Shown here: positions 1 to 7,636 of the stretch, in pieces
Position numbering within the stretch: the stretch's first letter is position 1
Layout of the letters: every line of letters begins with the position of its first letter
DNA from: Flavobacteriaceae bacterium
GTDB taxonomy: Bacteria; Bacteroidota; Bacteroidia; Flavobacteriales; Flavobacteriaceae
DNA length: 17,267 nt
Reading direction: 5' to 3'
Assembly: GCA_013042825.1 (NCBI GenBank)
Contig: JABDPL010000137.1
Span: 1-17,267 of the forward strand
Made by a program: the position numbers and the translations under genes
The notes under the pieces: model-generated
What the model was told of the DNA's origin: nothing
Seen by the model: the letters and a program-made list of their open reading frames with translations, nothing else
Databases searched by the model: none

Positions 1-375
1 ACTAAAGATCAGTCCGTTGAGTTTATACTGAACAATTATGGCCGATTCGATCTATCGGACTTCGATTATCTTAGTCTGGCGCAATTCTTTAGCTATTATG
101 GCAATATTCAGATGTCTGTAGACCTGCTTACCGATAAGGCCAGGACCATTGAGATCGATGAAGATCTGTTGTTCTATTATATCAATTTGACATTGACCGA
201 TACCGCCCTTACCCAGACTTCGGAATATCGAACCATAATGCTTAACGCCTACAATCTTAACCGTGATCGCTATTGCAGGCTTTTCGATACCTTCGGAACA
301 GGAGGGGTTACCTTTCAACTCCTTGAAGACCCTTATTTAAGGAACTCGTACTGCGAAAATTGCCAGGATCGTTAG
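1..375 (+). CDS. C-terminal end of an unrecognised protein (5' end outside window)
   Basis: Frame 1 is open from the first base of the window to a TAG at 373-375, giving 124 residues without a stop, so this is the 3' end of a longer gene. An internal ATG at 112 exists, but the 37 codons before it are open and protein-like, so it is probably not the start. The visible part is acidic, rich in Leu, Tyr and Asp, and looks mostly helical. It ends in a short cysteine-bearing tail (YCENC then QDR). There is no membrane segment and no motif I can name. A helical-repeat (TPR-like) C-terminus is possible but is a guess. It converges on the minus-strand zinc hydrolase gene with only 5 bases between the stops and no visible hairpin terminator. 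Confidence 0.7.
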   Translation, partial: TKDQSVEFILNNYGRFDLSDFDYLSLAQFFSYYGNIQMSVDLLTDKARTIEIDEDLLFYYINLTLTDTALTQTSEYRTIMLNAYNLNRDRYCRLFDTFGTGGVTFQLLEDPYLRNSYCENCQDR

Positions 376-380
376 GCCGC

Positions 381-1349
381 TTAAGAATTAAACTTAGTCG
401 ATATATGAAATAGGGCATCGCCCTGATATACTATTGGAGAGTGATTCACACTGAAGATATATCCCTTGTATGGTGATTTAACAAAGTGATGAAATTTTCC
501 ATAGGGATCGGTAATATGACCGATCACGTCGTTTTTTTCGACGGTTTGATTGATTCGGGCAGAGGCACGAAACATTCCCGAATAATTTGCCCGGATCCAC
601 TTGCTTTCATGAATGAACACGCAATTCTTTTTTGGTTTTGAGGCCTTGAATGTTGTTCGCAGCATGTCCAGGTGATTGAGTATTCGTTTAGCACCGTTAA
701 CGCCGGTGTTAGTGATTGTGGAATCAATATGGAATGATTTTCCACCTTCGAATAACAAAATGGGAACGCCCAGCTTATAACAGGTATTTCTGAATGACTT
801 CCTGAGATTCCGGGTGTATAACACCACGGGAGCTCCGAAAACCTTGGCGAGTTCTTCGAGTTCCGGTTTCGATTTTCCTATGCGAATCTGGGCTGCATTG
901 AAACGGTCGGAACCACCCGTATGAAAATCCAGGATAAGATCGGCATGAGGAACGATTTCTGTAATTAGCTTATGTGCAACACGACTGGCGAGAGAGCCTT
1001 TCTTACTTCCGGGGAAAACCCTGTTAAGGTCACGGCCGTCAGGAAATTCTCTGTCCATATGAACAAAGCCGAAAACATTTATAACGGGAAGGCATATGAT
1101 ACTGCCTTTTTTGGGCTTGTTAATTCCCTTGGCAATTATTTGCCTGACGATTTCTACGCCGTTGATCTCATCTCCGTGGATTCCTGCTGTAATTAGCACT
1201 GTTGGCCCCGGATTTTTCGATCGTTCTATAATAACGGGAACATCGATATTGCTTTGGGTGTGCAATTTGGCCACATTGAACTGAACCTCCTTTCTTTCAC
1301 CAAGTCCGATTTTTTCTCCCAGAATATTCAGGAATTCATCTTCTTTCAT
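381..1349 (-). CDS. Succinylglutamate desuccinylase/aspartoacylase-family zinc hydrolase (M14-like)
   Basis: The 322-residue product has the zinc site of the aspartoacylase/succinylglutamate desuccinylase family: HGDE with His58 and Glu61, then the third ligand His143 in DFHTGG. A GRDLNR segment (105-110) matches the usual substrate-carboxylate arginine region, and Glu201 in LLFEGG is the likely general base. The C-terminal part (about 245-320) is the beta-rich domain typical of the group. No signal peptide is seen, so it should be cytoplasmic. Family members cleave amide bonds of N-acyl amino acids; the substrate here is not evident. The ATG overlaps the rimK stop as ATGA (1346-1349), so the two are translationally coupled, and a role in removing or trimming a RimK-added glutamate is an attractive inference. 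There is no Shine-Dalgarno of its own beyond the coupling. The family call is firm and the exact reaction is unknown. Confidence 0.88.
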   Translation of the reverse strand: MKEDEFLNILGEKIGLGERKEVQFNVAKLHTQSNIDVPVIIERSKNPGPTVLITAGIHGDEINGVEIVRQIIAKGINKPKKGSIICLPVINVFGFVHMDREFPDGRDLNRVFPGSKKGSLASRVAHKLITEIVPHADLILDFHTGGSDRFNAAQIRIGKSKPELEELAKVFGAPVVLYTRNLRKSFRNTCYKLGVPILLFEGGKSFHIDSTITNTGVNGAKRILNHLDMLRTTFKASKPKKNCVFIHESKWIRANYSGMFRASARINQTVEKNDVIGHITDPYGKFHHFVKSPYKGYIFSVNHSPIVYQGDALFHISTKFNS

Positions 1350-2224
1350 AACTTATTGTTTCTTTCAATAAATGTTATGATGGCTTTGGCAATGTTCTTC
1401 TGGGTGGCGCCTTCAATGCCTTCCAGACCCGGTGTGGAATTCACTTCTAAAAGCAATGGTCCGCGGTTCGACTGCAGCATATCTACACCGCATACAGGAA
1501 GCTTTAAGGCCCGTGCGGCCTTAATGGCGAGTTTCAACTCCGATTCGCTCAGTTTAATATAATCTGCAGATCCACCACGATGAAGGTTTGAACGAAATTC
1601 ACCTTCTACGGCTCGTCGTTTCATGGCGCCAACCACCTGGCCATCAACTATGAGTGCCCGAAGGTCGGAACCCTTTGCTTCGGCGATATATTCCTGAATA
1701 AGGGCTCTGGCTTGTAAACCGTTAAAGGCCTCAAGCACCGATTCTGCCGCGTTTTTGGTTTCTGCAAGAACAACGCCAAGGCCCTGTGTGCCCTCCAGTA
1801 GTTTAATGATCACCGGGGTGCCGCCTACCCGTGCAATTACCTCTTCTACGTCACGTGAATAATTGGTAAATACGGTCTTGGGCATGCCGATTCCGGCCTT
1901 GGATAATCGCTGAAAGCTTCTGAGTTTATCCCGTGATCGAATTATAGCATCTGAAGTGACCGTAGTGAATACATTCATCATCTCGAACTGGCGCACTACA
2001 GCACAGCCAAAAAAGGTAACCGATGCCCCGATCCTGGGTATCACGGCATCAACATAATCAAGTAATCGGTCTCTGTAAAAAATAGTGGGTTTTTCGCGCT
2101 CTATGATAAGGTCGCATTTCAGAGGATCGATAACTTCAACAAGATGGTTGCGCTTTTCACCCTCTTCTACCAATCGCCTCGTAGAATACAGATTAGCATT
2201 GCGCGACAAAATGACAATATTCAT
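1346..2224 (-). CDS. rimK: RimK-type ATP-grasp glutamate ligase (ribosomal protein S6 modification)
   Basis: The 292-residue product closely resembles E. coli RimK (300 residues) along its whole length. RimK adds glutamate residues to the C-terminus of ribosomal protein S6 and can make poly-alpha-glutamate. Visible landmarks are the N-terminal ILSRNANLYS, the VIPRIG segment at 61-66, Lys141 and the glycine-rich ATP loop EGTQGLGVVL (144-153), RSNLHRGG (211-218), and the Mg-binding Asp248, Glu260 and Asn262 in LLEVNSTPGLEGIE. I place the start at the ATG at 2224 and not at an in-frame ATG at 2266. The protein then begins exactly where known RimK proteins begin, and GGAG lies 4 bases upstream. 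It is the first gene of a minus-strand pair and is divergent from uvrC. Most RimK homologues in this phylum have untested substrates. Confidence 0.93.
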   Translation of the reverse strand: MNIVILSRNANLYSTRRLVEEGEKRNHLVEVIDPLKCDLIIEREKPTIFYRDRLLDYVDAVIPRIGASVTFFGCAVVRQFEMMNVFTTVTSDAIIRSRDKLRSFQRLSKAGIGMPKTVFTNYSRDVEEVIARVGGTPVIIKLLEGTQGLGVVLAETKNAAESVLEAFNGLQARALIQEYIAEAKGSDLRALIVDGQVVGAMKRRAVEGEFRSNLHRGGSADYIKLSESELKLAIKAARALKLPVCGVDMLQSNRGPLLLEVNSTPGLEGIEGATQKNIAKAIITFIERNNKL

Positions 2225-2294
2225 GGTACTCCGGACTAACCCGGCACAATATACTAAAAAAGCCAAACCACTTTTTATAATAGGCTATTTAATA

Positions 2295-2302
2295 TAACTT
2301 TG
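2295..2302 (+). promoter_or_regulatory. Bacteroidota -7 promoter element for uvrC
   Basis: TAACTTTG is an exact match to the Bacteroidota -7 consensus TAnnTTTG. A TTTT at 2272-2275, 19 bases upstream, could serve as a degenerate -33 TTTG. Only five bases separate the element from the uvrC ATG at 2308, so the predicted transcript start falls at or next to the start codon. The assignment is by consensus only. Confidence 0.55.
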
Positions 2303-2307
2303 AAATA

Positions 2308-4101
2308 ATGAGCGAAACCACACTGGACATACAGCTAAAGGTCCTTCCTCATGAACCTGGAGTCTACCAATTTTTTGACAATGATGATAACATCATTTAT
2401 GTTGGGAAGGCAAAAGACCTGAAAAAGCGGGTCAGTTCGTATTTCAATAAGAAGCACGACGATGGTAAGACTCGGGTTATGGTGAAGAAGATCTCAAAGA
2501 TCAGACATATTGTGGTATCTACAGAGACCGATGCCTTGCTGCTGGAGAACAACCTGATAAAAAAATACAGGCCACGCTATAATGTATTGCTGAAAGATGA
2601 TAAATCCTATCCGTGGATATGCATAAAAAAGGAGTGGTTTCCAAGGGTTTTTCAAACGCGGAAGCTTATAAAAGATGGCAGCACTTACTACGGCCCGTAT
2701 ACCAGCGTTCGGACGGTTCATACCTTGTTAGACCTGATAAGAGGCTTGTATCCGCTCAGAACATGTAAATACGACCTTTCCCCGGAAAAGATCAAGGCAG
2801 GCAAATACAAGGTCTGTCTGGAGTACCATCTCGGTAATTGCAAGGGCGGCTGTGAAGGCCTAGAAAGCGAAGCATCCTATCTTGAAAATATCAATGCCAT
2901 TCACCAGATTATCAAAGGTAATTTCAAGGATTCTCTTAACCGGTTCAAAGAACAAATGCATGACTTGTCTGAGAATATGGAATTCGAAGAAGCCCAAAAG
3001 ATCAAGGATAAAATCGATATTCTTGAAAACTACCAGGCTAAATCAACCATCGTTAACCCCAAGATCAGCAACGTGGATGTTTTTTCTATCATAAGTGATG
3101 AGACATCGGCTTATGTAAATTTCCTGCAGCTGTCTTATGGGTCTATCATTCGCTCCCATACCATGGAACTGAAAAAGAAGCTTCAGGAAACCGATAAGGA
3201 ATTATTGGAGCTTGCAATAGTAGAGATCAGGCAACGCTATGATTCTAATTCCAATGAGATATATGTCCCCTTTAAAGTCGATACTATCGAGGACGTAAAG
3301 GTTACTGTACCACAAATGGGCGATAAGAAACGGCTGGTTGAATTATCCCAGCGAAATGCCAAATATTTCAGACTGGAACAGCTGAAACAGATCCGGATTG
3401 TAGATCCCGACCGGCATGTGGCACGGATCATGGCGCAGATGAAAGCAGATCTGCGGCTTGCCGAAGAACCCCGTCATATCGAATGTTTTGATAATTCCAA
3501 TATTCAGGGGACAAACCCGGTTGCGGCCTGCGTTGTATTCAAAGATGGAAAACCAAGCAAGAAAGATTACAGGCATTTCAATATCAAAACCGTTGAAGGC
3601 CCAGACGATTATTCCTCCATGGAAGAGGTGGTTTTCAGGCGATATAAACGACTGTTAAATGAAGAGCAGCCCTTGCCACAGCTGATAATTATCGATGGAG
3701 GTAAAGGACAGTTGTCTTCGGCATTAAAAAGTCTTGAAGTTCTCGGACTCAGAGGAAAAATCGCCATCGTAGGAATCGCAAAGCGTTTGGAGGAATTATA
3801 CTATCCGGATGATCCTATTCCACTATACCTGGATAAGAAAAGTGAAACACTCAAGATCATTCAGCAGCTTAGAAACGAAGCTCACAGATTCGGAATTGAA
3901 CATCATAGAAACAAACGCAGTAAATCTGCCCTCACCACCGAACTCGAGACGATTCCCGGTATCGGTGAAAAGACAGTTACCGAGTTACTCAAACATTTTA
4001 AGTCGGCAAAACGGGTGTCATTCGCAAAAATTGATGAACTTGAGGAAGTCATTGGTTCTTCCAAGGCACAAAAAATATACAGTTATTATCATGATGATTA
4101 A
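2308..4101 (+). CDS. uvrC: UvrC, excinuclease ABC nuclease subunit
   Basis: UvrC makes the 3' and then the 5' incision beside a DNA lesion held by UvrB in nucleotide excision repair. The 597-residue product is full length (E. coli about 610). An N-terminal GIY-YIG nuclease domain shows GVY (18-20), YVG (31-33), Arg41 and the metal-binding Glu80. Four cysteines (153, 170, 178, 182) match the known iron-sulphur cluster positions of UvrC. A UVR helical hairpin that contacts UvrB lies near 205-240. The RNase H-like second nuclease follows, with ECFDNSN (Asp395), DD at 433-434, IIIDGGKGQL (Asp463) and His526. A helix-hairpin-helix with IPGIGEKTVTELL sits near 549-561. The start is chosen because UvrC proteins normally begin about ten residues before the LPxxPGVYxF motif. 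The patatin gene begins 3 bases after the stop. Confidence 0.97.
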   Translation: MSETTLDIQLKVLPHEPGVYQFFDNDDNIIYVGKAKDLKKRVSSYFNKKHDDGKTRVMVKKISKIRHIVVSTETDALLLENNLIKKYRPRYNVLLKDDKSYPWICIKKEWFPRVFQTRKLIKDGSTYYGPYTSVRTVHTLLDLIRGLYPLRTCKYDLSPEKIKAGKYKVCLEYHLGNCKGGCEGLESEASYLENINAIHQIIKGNFKDSLNRFKEQMHDLSENMEFEEAQKIKDKIDILENYQAKSTIVNPKISNVDVFSIISDETSAYVNFLQLSYGSIIRSHTMELKKKLQETDKELLELAIVEIRQRYDSNSNEIYVPFKVDTIEDVKVTVPQMGDKKRLVELSQRNAKYFRLEQLKQIRIVDPDRHVARIMAQMKADLRLAEEPRHIECFDNSNIQGTNPVAACVVFKDGKPSKKDYRHFNIKTVEGPDDYSSMEEVVFRRYKRLLNEEQPLPQLIIIDGGKGQLSSALKSLEVLGLRGKIAIVGIAKRLEELYYPDDPIPLYLDKKSETLKIIQQLRNEAHRFGIEHHRNKRSKSALTTELETIPGIGEKTVTELLKHFKSAKRVSFAKIDELEEVIGSSKAQKIYSYYHDD

Positions 4102-4104
4102 TCT

Positions 4105-6318
4105 ATGAAACGCACATTCGTCATATTGTTTTCTTTGCTGTTTTTCTTTGGAAGGGCACAGGACAGCGATCCCAAAATCGGTTTGGTTCTAAGTGGAGGT
4201 GGTGCGAAGGGATTGGCTCATATCGGTGTTTTGAAGGTTATTGACAGTCTGGACTTGAAAATAGATTATGTTGCAGGGACAAGCATGGGAGCTGTTGTCG
4301 GGGCCTTGTATGCATCGGGCTACACTGGAAAACAATTAGACTCGATCTTCCGCAGTACTGACTTTAATGAATTGATAGGTGATGAAATACCACGCGCTTC
4401 GAAGGGGGTGTTTGAAAGAAGAAATTATGAGCGTTATATCATTTCGCTTCCTTTTGATGATTTTAAGATCAAACTTCCATCGGCCATTTCAAGAGGACAG
4501 AACGTGTTCAATTTACTTTCCAGGTTAACGCTGCATGTTAGCCAGATCGAATCCTTTGAAAACCTGCCAATACCCTTTTTCTGTATTGCCACCGATGTTG
4601 AAACAGGGGAAGCAGTGGTATTAGAGACGGGTAATCTGCCACAAGCAATTGAAGCTAGTGGTGCATTTCCTTCGTTGTTTCAGCCTATTGCAATTGACGA
4701 TAGAATTTTGATTGATGGTGGTGTGGTGAATAATTATCCTATTGACGAACTGCGGGCGAAAGGAATGGATATCATTGTTGGTGTTGATGTACAAGATGAC
4801 CTGGCCCAGAGGGAAGAGCTGAAATCGGCCCCTGAAATCCTGTTGCAGATAAATAATTTCAGGACTATTAAGGCTATGAAAACCAAGTCGGAGAAAACGG
4901 AAATCTATATCAAACCCAACATCAAGGATTTCACGGTCATTTCCTTCAATGAAGGCGCCCGGATCATTGAAAATGGCAGACAGGCTGCATTGAATGAGCT
5001 GAATGCCCTGGCGGAGCTGAGATCAAAACAGAGCGCTGAAAGACCGTATCGACCCAAAATCAGTATTGCCGATAGTATTGCCATCAAAAATATCAGCATT
5101 GATGAAAAAGCAGGATATCCGAGATCTTATATCCTTGGGAAATTGAAACTCAAATCTAATGAAACGGTGAATTATGAGCGTTTTGAAAAAGGCGTAAACA
5201 ATTTAATGGCAACAGGCAACTTCAGTAGCTTCCTTTACGGGTTTGAACCTGAGGATGACGGATATAACCTTAACGCACAGCTTACACAAAGTGAGAACAC
5301 AACCTTTCTGAAATTTGGGGTTCACTATGATGATCTTTATAAAAGTGCGGCCCTGATAAATTTCACTAAAAAACGTACGTTTTTCAATAATGATGTGCTT
5401 TCACTCGATCTGATCCTGGGGGATAATGTGCGCTATCAGTTCGACTATTTCCTTGACAAAGGTTTCTACTGGAGTGTCGGCCTTCGATCGCGTTACAACG
5501 AATTTAATAAGAACATAGGAGCCAGCCTGCTGTTGAGTCCTGAGGAGATCACACAAACCGGTTTGAACAAGCTCGGTATTGAGTTGTCAGATTTTACAAA
5601 TCAATTTTTTCTTCAAACCTTGTTCAGAAGGGATTTTTCCTTGTCGATAGGCTTTGAACATAAACAGCTCAAGATCAAATCTGAAACGATAATCACAGGA
5701 GAGGAGCAGGAGACTGTTTTTGAAAATTCAGGTTTTATAAGTGCTTATGGGCAACTTAAATTCGACACATTCGATAATAAGTATTTTCCTAAGAAAGGGT
5801 TCCTGTTCGATGGTGATTTCCACTGGTATCTGTCCTCTACCGATTTCAACGATAATTTTGATGTATTTTCACTGGCGAAGGCAGATATTGCTTATGCATT
5901 TTCTCTTTCCGATAAGTTAGCCTTAACAATTGGATCGGAAGGCGGATTTAAGCTCGGTGATGATTCCACGAACGCTCTAAACTTTGCTCTTGGAGGCTAT
6001 GGAAACGATTTCATCAATAACTTCATTTCCTTCCTCGGCTATGATTTTATCTCGATAACAGGAAACAGTTTTGTTAAGGGCTATCTCGATGTTTATTTCG
6101 AGTGGATTGAAAACCATCATATCATGGCCTCAGCTAATTTTTCCAATACAGGGCAAGATATATTTGTAGGTGGTGAGTGGATCACAGCTCCCGATTTCAG
6201 CGGTTATTCCATCGGTTATGGTATCGAATCGTTTATCGGGCCTCTCGAAGCCCGCTATACCTGGTCTCCTGAAATCGATGACCATATCTGGTTTTTCAAT
6301 ATCGGCTTCTGGTTCTAA
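4105..6318 (+). CDS. Patatin-like phospholipase fused to a POTRA and outer-membrane beta-barrel (PlpD-like)
   Basis: The 737-residue product starts with a signal peptide, with cleavage expected after GRAQ at about residue 19. The patatin domain (about 24-300) has the oxyanion loop GGGAKG (31-36), the nucleophile motif GTSMG with Ser60, and Asp204 in IDGGVVNNYP, which complete the Ser-Asp catalytic dyad. Residues of about 315-395 look like one POTRA repeat. The remainder is a beta-barrel of the BamA/TamA (Omp85) superfamily, with alternating aromatic strands and a terminal Phe (NIGFWF). The architecture matches Pseudomonas PlpD, where the barrel anchors or secretes a phospholipase A1. Here the lipase is presumably displayed at, or released from, the outer membrane. 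It lies 3 bases behind uvrC and is probably co-transcribed, although the functions look unrelated. The native lipid substrate cannot be read from sequence. Confidence 0.93.
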   Translation: MKRTFVILFSLLFFFGRAQDSDPKIGLVLSGGGAKGLAHIGVLKVIDSLDLKIDYVAGTSMGAVVGALYASGYTGKQLDSIFRSTDFNELIGDEIPRASKGVFERRNYERYIISLPFDDFKIKLPSAISRGQNVFNLLSRLTLHVSQIESFENLPIPFFCIATDVETGEAVVLETGNLPQAIEASGAFPSLFQPIAIDDRILIDGGVVNNYPIDELRAKGMDIIVGVDVQDDLAQREELKSAPEILLQINNFRTIKAMKTKSEKTEIYIKPNIKDFTVISFNEGARIIENGRQAALNELNALAELRSKQSAERPYRPKISIADSIAIKNISIDEKAGYPRSYILGKLKLKSNETVNYERFEKGVNNLMATGNFSSFLYGFEPEDDGYNLNAQLTQSENTTFLKFGVHYDDLYKSAALINFTKKRTFFNNDVLSLDLILGDNVRYQFDYFLDKGFYWSVGLRSRYNEFNKNIGASLLLSPEEITQTGLNKLGIELSDFTNQFFLQTLFRRDFSLSIGFEHKQLKIKSETIITGEEQETVFENSGFISAYGQLKFDTFDNKYFPKKGFLFDGDFHWYLSSTDFNDNFDVFSLAKADIAYAFSLSDKLALTIGSEGGFKLGDDSTNALNFALGGYGNDFINNFISFLGYDFISITGNSFVKGYLDVYFEWIENHHIMASANFSNTGQDIFVGGEWITAPDFSGYSIGYGIESFIGPLEARYTWSPEIDDHIWFFNIGFWF

Positions 6319-6469
6319 GGCTCAAAGCATCTAAATTTTTCCGATATTTGTATTATGGAGCTTTTTTGGAAAGACTTACTCATTGCCTTGCATTTTCTGA
6401 TCAAAAGAAACCCTGAATAAGACTGTTTCGCCTGATCATTAAAATGAAGTTCAATTCAAAAAATTTACT

Positions 6470-7630
6470 ATGCCATTTTATCATAAATTAGGGAAAATTC
6501 CTGCCAAGCGTCATACGCAATTCAAGAAACCAAATGGCGGGTTCTATTACGAGCAGCTATTTGGCACTATCGGTTTTGACGGTATGTCATCAAACATGTA
6601 TCATATTCACCGTCCAACCCAGGTCAAGGCCATAGGTAACAGGTTGGATATGAGTCCGAGAATTGCCGATGCCAACAATATAAGATCATATCGTTTCAGG
6701 GGTTTTCAGGTTGATTCTGTTGATGATTACCTGGAGAGCCGGAAGATCATTCTGTCTAACAGCGATTGCCAGATTATCCTAGCTGCTCCGAAGCAGTCGA
6801 CAACAGACTATTTTTACAAAAATGCCGATGCTGATGAGCTGCTGTTTATTCATAAGGGCTCCGGGAAATTAAGATCGCAATTCGGCAATCTGGATTTTAA
6901 ATATGGAGATTACCTGTTGATCCCGAGGGGAACCATATATAAGATCGAATTCAATTCTGAAGATAACAGATTGTTCATCGTTGAATCCACAAGGCCGATT
7001 TATACCCCAAAGCGCTACAGGAACTGGTTTGGACAATTATTGGAGCATTCGCCCTTTTGTGAGCGGGATATCCGGCAGCCTCATGAACTGGAAACACACG
7101 ATGAAACCGGTGACTTTCTGATGAAGATCAAAAAAGGTAACGAATTGATCGATATGACCTATGCTGCTCATCCTTTTGATGTGGTGGGCTATGACGGCTT
7201 TAATTATCCTTATGCCTTTTCAATTCACGATTTCGAACCTATAACGGGGCGTGTTCACCAGCCACCTCCGGTGCATCAGACCTTTGAAACAGATGCATTT
7301 GTGGTCTGCAGTTTTGTTCCCAGGTTATACGATTATCATCCTAAAGCAATCCCTGCGCCATACAACCACAGCAATATCGATAGTGATGAGGTGCTGTATT
7401 ACGTCGACGGAGATTTTATGAGCAGGAATGATATTGAAGCGGGTCATATCTCACTCCATCCTGCCGGAATACCACATGGTCCGCATCCCGGCGCCATGGA
7501 GCGCAGCATCGGAAAGACCGAGACTGAAGAACTCGCAGTAATGGTAGATACCTTTAAGCCGTTGATGATTACAGAAGAAGCGATTAAAATAGCCGATAAC
7601 GATTACTATAAATCCTGGTTGGAAAAATAA
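6470..7630 (+). CDS. hmgA: Homogentisate 1,2-dioxygenase
   Basis: The enzyme opens the ring of homogentisate to give maleylacetoacetate in tyrosine and phenylalanine catabolism, using Fe(II) and O2 in the cytoplasm. The 386-residue product is shorter than the human enzyme (445) but carries the double-cupin plan. The C-terminal iron site fits the cupin motifs: His300-x-Asn302, then Glu307, then x6-Gly314; and G325-x5-P331-x-G333-x2-His336. The likely iron ligands are therefore His300, Glu307 and His336. The segment between His300 and Glu307 is one residue longer than in human HGD (His335...Glu341). The N-terminus (MPFYHKLGKIPAKRHTQF) suits this family, which supports the chosen ATG. HPPD, the preceding enzyme of the pathway, follows 6 bases downstream, strongly supporting the call. 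No clear Shine-Dalgarno is present. Confidence 0.93.
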   Translation: MPFYHKLGKIPAKRHTQFKKPNGGFYYEQLFGTIGFDGMSSNMYHIHRPTQVKAIGNRLDMSPRIADANNIRSYRFRGFQVDSVDDYLESRKIILSNSDCQIILAAPKQSTTDYFYKNADADELLFIHKGSGKLRSQFGNLDFKYGDYLLIPRGTIYKIEFNSEDNRLFIVESTRPIYTPKRYRNWFGQLLEHSPFCERDIRQPHELETHDETGDFLMKIKKGNELIDMTYAAHPFDVVGYDGFNYPYAFSIHDFEPITGRVHQPPPVHQTFETDAFVVCSFVPRLYDYHPKAIPAPYNHSNIDSDEVLYYVDGDFMSRNDIEAGHISLHPAGIPHGPHPGAMERSIGKTETEELAVMVDTFKPLMITEEAIKIADNDYYKSWLEK

Positions 7631-7636
7631 AATATC

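Noticed and set aside
112..375. ATG at 112 as the start of a complete 87-residue gene
   Set aside because: The frame is open and protein-like from base 1, so the gene most likely continues beyond the left edge.
2225..2266. Longer rimK start at the in-frame ATG at 2266
   Set aside because: It would add 14 residues before a terminus (MNIVILSRN) that already matches RimK proteins, and the ATG at 2224 has GGAG just upstream.
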